From positions 1 through 64,000 of the forward strand of contig FOXT01000011.1 of assembly GCA_900115795.1 (NCBI GenBank): a stretch of DNA of 64,000 nucleotides. The letters run 5' to 3'. The DNA comes from Lachnospiraceae bacterium XBB1006 (GTDB lineage: Bacteria; Bacillota; Clostridia; Lachnospirales; Lachnospiraceae). Of the stretch, positions 60,916 to 64,000 are shown piece after piece. A model generated the notes under the pieces. That model saw only the letters and a list, made by a program, of their open reading frames with translations. It was not told the origin of the DNA and did no database searches. Both the position numbers and the translations under genes were made by a program. Each line of letters opens with the position of its first letter. The first letter of the stretch is position 1.

Positions 60916-60952
60916 AAAGAAACCATCAGGCCACGCACCTGATGGTTTCTTT
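60916..60952 (+). terminator. Bidirectional terminator
   Basis: AAAGAAACCATCAGG-N7-CCTGATGGTTTCTTT followed by ATTTTA. It ends the MMPL operon and the convergent small gene. Confidence 0.88.
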
Positions 60953-61214
60953 ATTTTAACCAAAATTCCTTATCGTTAATCTTCTGTGCCTCTTCAAATA
61001 TCGTGTGCACATTTTCCTTCAAGTAAAACTTTAATTGCGCCACCTCTTCTTCCGTAAACCCGTAGACCTTCTCAAAGGTGCAATTTGGTACAATCCCTTC
61101 TGCAAAATGCCTCTTTCCCCCCTGCATCCTCTCAAATCTGACATAGACCACTTTCTCCCCTTTTTGCTTCATCACACTTGAAATCGTCATATTTATATTC
61201 TCTTCCTGTTTCAT
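60951..61214 (-). CDS. Conserved-looking small protein of unknown function
   Basis: 87 residues from ATG 61214 (AAGGAG 9 bp upstream). Beta-type start EKVVYVRFERMQGGKRHFAEGIVPNC, then helices (EEEVAQLKFYLKENVHTIFEEAQKI). No motif is recognised. It stands alone between a terminator and the divergent degV promoter. Confidence 0.7.
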   Translation of the reverse strand: MKQEENINMTISSVMKQKGEKVVYVRFERMQGGKRHFAEGIVPNCTFEKVYGFTEEEVAQLKFYLKENVHTIFEEAQKINDKEFWLK

Positions 61215-61280
61215 TTACTCGCTCCTTCCTACTGTCCCCATTATATAAAGAAACCTTGTCGTCTGTCAATTCATTCTTTA

Positions 61281-61309
61281 TTGCCATTTTTATTGGAAAA
61301 TGTTATACT
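61281..61309 (+). promoter_or_regulatory. Promoter of degV
   Basis: TTGCCA (61281-61286), 17-bp spacer, TATACT (61304-61309). Confidence 0.75.
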
Positions 61310-61346
61310 ATAGTCAGTGAAAAACTAGAAAAAAGAGGATACTAAA

Positions 61347-62219
61347 ATGAATGATTATATAATCTTAACGGACTCTACCACAGACCTTCCGTTAACGTAT
61401 TTTAAAGAACATAATGTACACTATGTAACTTTGCCCTACACCATTGATGGCGAAACCTATGAAGGCGAACATCAGCTTGACGGAAAAACCTTTTATTCCC
61501 GCATGCGAAACGGTTCCCTTCCAACCACCTCTCAGGTCAATCCTGAGACCGCACTCGAAGCCTATCGCTCCATCATTTCGACGAACAACTGCGATATTCT
61601 ATGCATTGCATTTTCCTCCGGTTTAAGCGGTACCTATAACAGTTTTCGTATAGCTGCAGAGGAATATACCGAAGAAGACCCGGATCACAAGATTATTGTA
61701 ATTGATTCCCTCGCGGCCTCACTGGGTGAAGGCCTCATGGTTCACAAAGCCGTTTGTCTTAAGAACAAAGGCTATTCTTTGGAAGAAAATGCAGACTGGA
61801 TTACCAAACATCGCGAGAATTTTGTTCATAACTTCACGGTAGACGATCTTTTCCATCTTCACCGTGGCGGTCGTGTCAGTAAAGCAACTGCCATCGTAGG
61901 AACGCTTGCCAATGTAAAACCGATTCTTCATGTGGATAGCGAAGGACATCTGATTAATGTTGGAAAAGTTCGTGGGCGTAAGAAGGCGTTAACAGCCCTT
62001 GTGGACGCTATGGAGAAGCAGATTGGCGAATACCGTGATAAGAACGATATCGTCTTTATCAGCCACGGAGACTGTGAGGAAGACGCAAAAGAAGTGGCAA
62101 ACATGATCACCAACCGGTTTGGCATTCAGAACTTTTTAATCAACCCAATCAGTCCAACCATCGGTGCCCATGCCGGCCCGGGAACGGTTGCGCTGTTTTA
62201 CTTAGGTGATTATCGTTAA
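61347..62219 (+). CDS. DegV family fatty-acid-binding protein
   Basis: 290 residues. YIILTDSTTDLP start, PTTSQVNPE, CIAFSSGLSGTYNS and VDDLFHLHRGGRVSKATAIVG, then the C-terminal SPTIGAHAGPGTVALFYLG. All are DegV signatures. These proteins (FakB type) hold a fatty acid for phosphorylation by FakA. No fakA is in the window. Confidence 0.95.
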   Translation: MNDYIILTDSTTDLPLTYFKEHNVHYVTLPYTIDGETYEGEHQLDGKTFYSRMRNGSLPTTSQVNPETALEAYRSIISTNNCDILCIAFSSGLSGTYNSFRIAAEEYTEEDPDHKIIVIDSLAASLGEGLMVHKAVCLKNKGYSLEENADWITKHRENFVHNFTVDDLFHLHRGGRVSKATAIVGTLANVKPILHVDSEGHLINVGKVRGRKKALTALVDAMEKQIGEYRDKNDIVFISHGDCEEDAKEVANMITNRFGIQNFLINPISPTIGAHAGPGTVALFYLGDYR

Positions 62220-62235
62220 GCTTTTTTGAACGGAC

Positions 62236-62270
62236 AAATGGTGCTACCCAACGGATAGCACCATTTTTTT
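62236..62270 (+). terminator. Terminator after degV
   Basis: AAATGGTGCTA-N9-TAGCACCATTT with a further TTTT. Serves degV and overlaps the end of the convergent permease gene. Confidence 0.88.
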
Positions 62271-64000
62271 AATAGGTTACGTAACTTCCTTCGTTCAATT
62301 CTTTCAATGATATCTTATAGTGTTCTAACACCTTCAAAATATGACTACAGTTCGCATTGAAACGCAACGTCATCTGGCTAACCGTTTCTTCATAGTTTGA
62401 AATGTCAACTCCATCAAACTCCGTTGAATTATAATAGCAATATCCACATGTCGGCATTTTTATTACTAAAATATTTTTTCCCGGAATTTCATTCTCAACG
62501 GCATCAAAATACAATGGTTTTAATGCACCATCCTTGATATCCTCCAAAATAGCTTCCTTCATTTCCATCGGTGGAAGCTCAGCTACCTTTTCACTCTCTC
62601 CCTTCCGATTCTTAAACAGCTCTACCGTATCCCATTTCTGTTTAAATGGTTGTGCCGGCACCTGCTCAAATCGGTTAAAATACTTATCAATGGCATATTC
62701 CAACGAATTTTTCTCATGCACTTTTTGCGGCACAAATGGAATTGCATACCTGCGCCAAACGCTTGTTTTATTTTTTCGTATATAGTGAAACTCCACGTTA
62801 TACAGCCTGGTGCTTCCACAATTTTGAATATATGATTTCTGCTCTAATATAATCTTGTTAAGCGCGCGCACATCTTCAATAGTCTGGACTTTCTCTCCCT
62901 CTGAAAACAACATATTCACGTTCACATTTGCCGCCTCAATCTCATCGGCCTTCGGAATAGCTGTTTCGTAACGTTTTGCCTGTCCCTGCACTACAAAAAT
63001 GCTACCCCCTAATACAATTGCCATCACAATTGCCGGAATATACACTGCCTTCTTTCGCCATACGCGAACCGTCTTTCGCACAATCATGCTTACTACATAA
63101 TAAAGTCCCAGGGTCGTCACTGCAACCACTAAGGCATTGGCTTTCCCCACCGTTGCAATGGTGCGGGTTGATTGTTCCACTCTCAAAATAACTAAGAACA
63201 CAATTATTTCCGCGCAACCGGTAATTCCCAATGAAAAGAATACCTTCAACCATGGTTTTGTCAAAAAATCTCCCCAGCTTTCCACAGGTCGCCTGCAATA
63301 CGCTACATAAGCCAATATCACCATAATAATAGCTGCCACGCCATAACACCAGGTCAATTTCTCGCCAACAAATACGAGTTTTCCGCTTTCCAACTGTGTA
63401 ATTCCCATGGCAGAGCTCATATATTTTAAAGGCGAAAACATATACAACTTTTCCATATATCCATCGCCGCTACCTAGCTCAATCTGATAAAAACCAAAGA
63501 TCATTCTCTGGCACATATCTCCAACCATCAGCAGCAATCCGATATACAAATAGTTAAAAATCAAAAACAATATCGGCGGCAAAAAGGAAACGCCACAAAT
63601 CATGATTAGCAACACCATCATACTGTAAAACAAAAATCCGGCCAGCATCAATTCCCCGTAATACAAGCAGGAAATCTGAACCAGACTTTCCTTTTTCAGA
63701 ACTGCTGCCATCCAAATCATGTTTACGAAAATCGGCAAAAGCGTTGCAATCATTCCATCTACATAATGCGATACAAATAACTGTGTTCTGCTTACCGGCA
63801 GTGCATGTAGCATCTGAATGCCTCGCTTATCAAACAGATAATGGAAACAAACCAGTGCACTTACAATGGCAACCAACGCCACGACCCATACCGTGCTTTC
63901 CATTGAAAATCCGCTTAGCACACCAACCTTTTCATCCCAGTAGCCATTCTTTGCTCCCCCGATTGACCAGCGCATTGCCTGGTGTATCCGGTGCACACCC
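62269..64000 (-). CDS. ABC-2-type transporter permease, N-terminus cut by window edge
   Basis: At least 577 residues; the frame is open to the right edge, and the GTG at 63996 is inside the gene. Several hydrophobic segments (VVALVAIVSALVCFHYLF, GMIATLLPIFVNMIWMAAVL, FLFYSMMVLLIMICGVSFLPP). YLFDKRGIQMLHALPVSRTQLFVSHY is typical of multi-drug/bacteriocin ABC permeases. The last ~220 residues form an extracellular domain like DUF6449 (EADEIEAANVNVNMLFSEGE type region, then CGYCYYNSTEF). The matching ATPase should lie to the right. Confidence 0.8.
   Translation of the reverse strand, partial: GVHRIHQAMRWSIGGAKNGYWDEKVGVLSGFSMESTVWVVALVAIVSALVCFHYLFDKRGIQMLHALPVSRTQLFVSHYVDGMIATLLPIFVNMIWMAAVLKKESLVQISCLYYGELMLAGFLFYSMMVLLIMICGVSFLPPILFLIFNYLYIGLLLMVGDMCQRMIFGFYQIELGSGDGYMEKLYMFSPLKYMSSAMGITQLESGKLVFVGEKLTWCYGVAAIIMVILAYVAYCRRPVESWGDFLTKPWLKVFFSLGITGCAEIIVFLVILRVEQSTRTIATVGKANALVVAVTTLGLYYVVSMIVRKTVRVWRKKAVYIPAIVMAIVLGGSIFVVQGQAKRYETAIPKADEIEAANVNVNMLFSEGEKVQTIEDVRALNKIILEQKSYIQNCGSTRLYNVEFHYIRKNKTSVWRRYAIPFVPQKVHEKNSLEYAIDKYFNRFEQVPAQPFKQKWDTVELFKNRKGESEKVAELPPMEMKEAILEDIKDGALKPLYFDAVENEIPGKNILVIKMPTCGYCYYNSTEFDGVDISNYEETVSQMTLRFNANCSHILKVLEHYKISLKELNEGSYVTY

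Overview
The window looks like a chromosomal segment of a Gram-positive Clostridia member, most likely a Lachnospiraceae relative. Reasons: low-to-moderate GC, purine-rich AGGAGG-type ribosome binding sites, a fused SecDF next to the six-cysteine SCIFF peptide and its radical-SAM maturase (a clostridial signature), a DUF1836 protein, a YerC-type TrpR-like regulator beside type I 3-dehydroquinate dehydratase, and NADP-type glutamate dehydrogenase. I see no tRNA, rRNA or CRISPR array. Family names are from recognition of sequence motifs; no searches were run.

Layout. (1) 1-8 kb, minus strand: a large secreted surface protein cut by the left edge, a repeat-rich 0.5-kb gap with nested inverted repeats and a (TTGCG)7 tract, then a membrane protein translationally coupled to a secreted Ig-like metallopeptidase, and an AAA-ATPase/PDDEXK protein. 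(2) 8-19.4 kb: a graveyard of integrative mobilizable elements. It holds an AbiE-type toxin-antitoxin pair, two MobC genes or remnants, a relaxase remnant with its HNH metal motif, a transposase fragment, an Abi fragment, an internally deleted large serine recombinase, an ORF6N regulator with two matching palindromic sites, two XRE regulators, and a miniature DnaB-like ATPase with an HTH partner. Between them lie small chromosomal-type units (Rrf2/cupin, ECF sigma/anti-sigma). The right edge of the element cuts off the 3' end of a CPBP protease gene. (3) 19.2-24.7 kb: CPBP-MATE-flavodoxin-TetR operon, a cytosine methyltransferase fragment, a ribbon-helix-helix gene and a 595-residue protein of seven zinc-knuckle repeats around a Vsr-like nuclease domain.

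(4) 24.7-46 kb: housekeeping: RlmD, PcrA, DUF1836, an adenosine-deaminase-like protein with a SLOG-like C-terminal domain, YerC/AroD, uracil permease, Mrp/NBP35 ATPase, an HD-domain protein, SerS, SecDF, ScfB/ScfA, GT2 plus UDP-galactopyranose mutase, MutY. (5) 46.4-54.4 kb: a CorC-type protein, then a compact minus-strand Tad/Flp-like pilus operon (pilin, TadA ATPase, TadB/C-like platform, TadE-like protein, two tiny membrane peptides, two more membrane-anchored proteins, InlB-repeat protein). This operon starts from a well-formed promoter followed immediately by a ~280-nt leader closed by a 12-bp stem, a candidate structured regulatory RNA that I do not recognise. A SPOR-amidase lies upstream of it. 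(6) 54.5-64 kb: GdhA, a TetR-controlled MMPL exporter plus heptad-repeat lipoprotein with three TGACC-N3-GGTCA-type operators, a DegV lipid-binding protein, and an ABC-2-type permease cut by the right edge.

The most unusual items are the leader RNA of the pilus operon with its family of mini-pilins, the seven-repeat zinc-knuckle nuclease protein, the deaminase-SLOG fusion, and the paired palindromes in and before the ORF6N gene.
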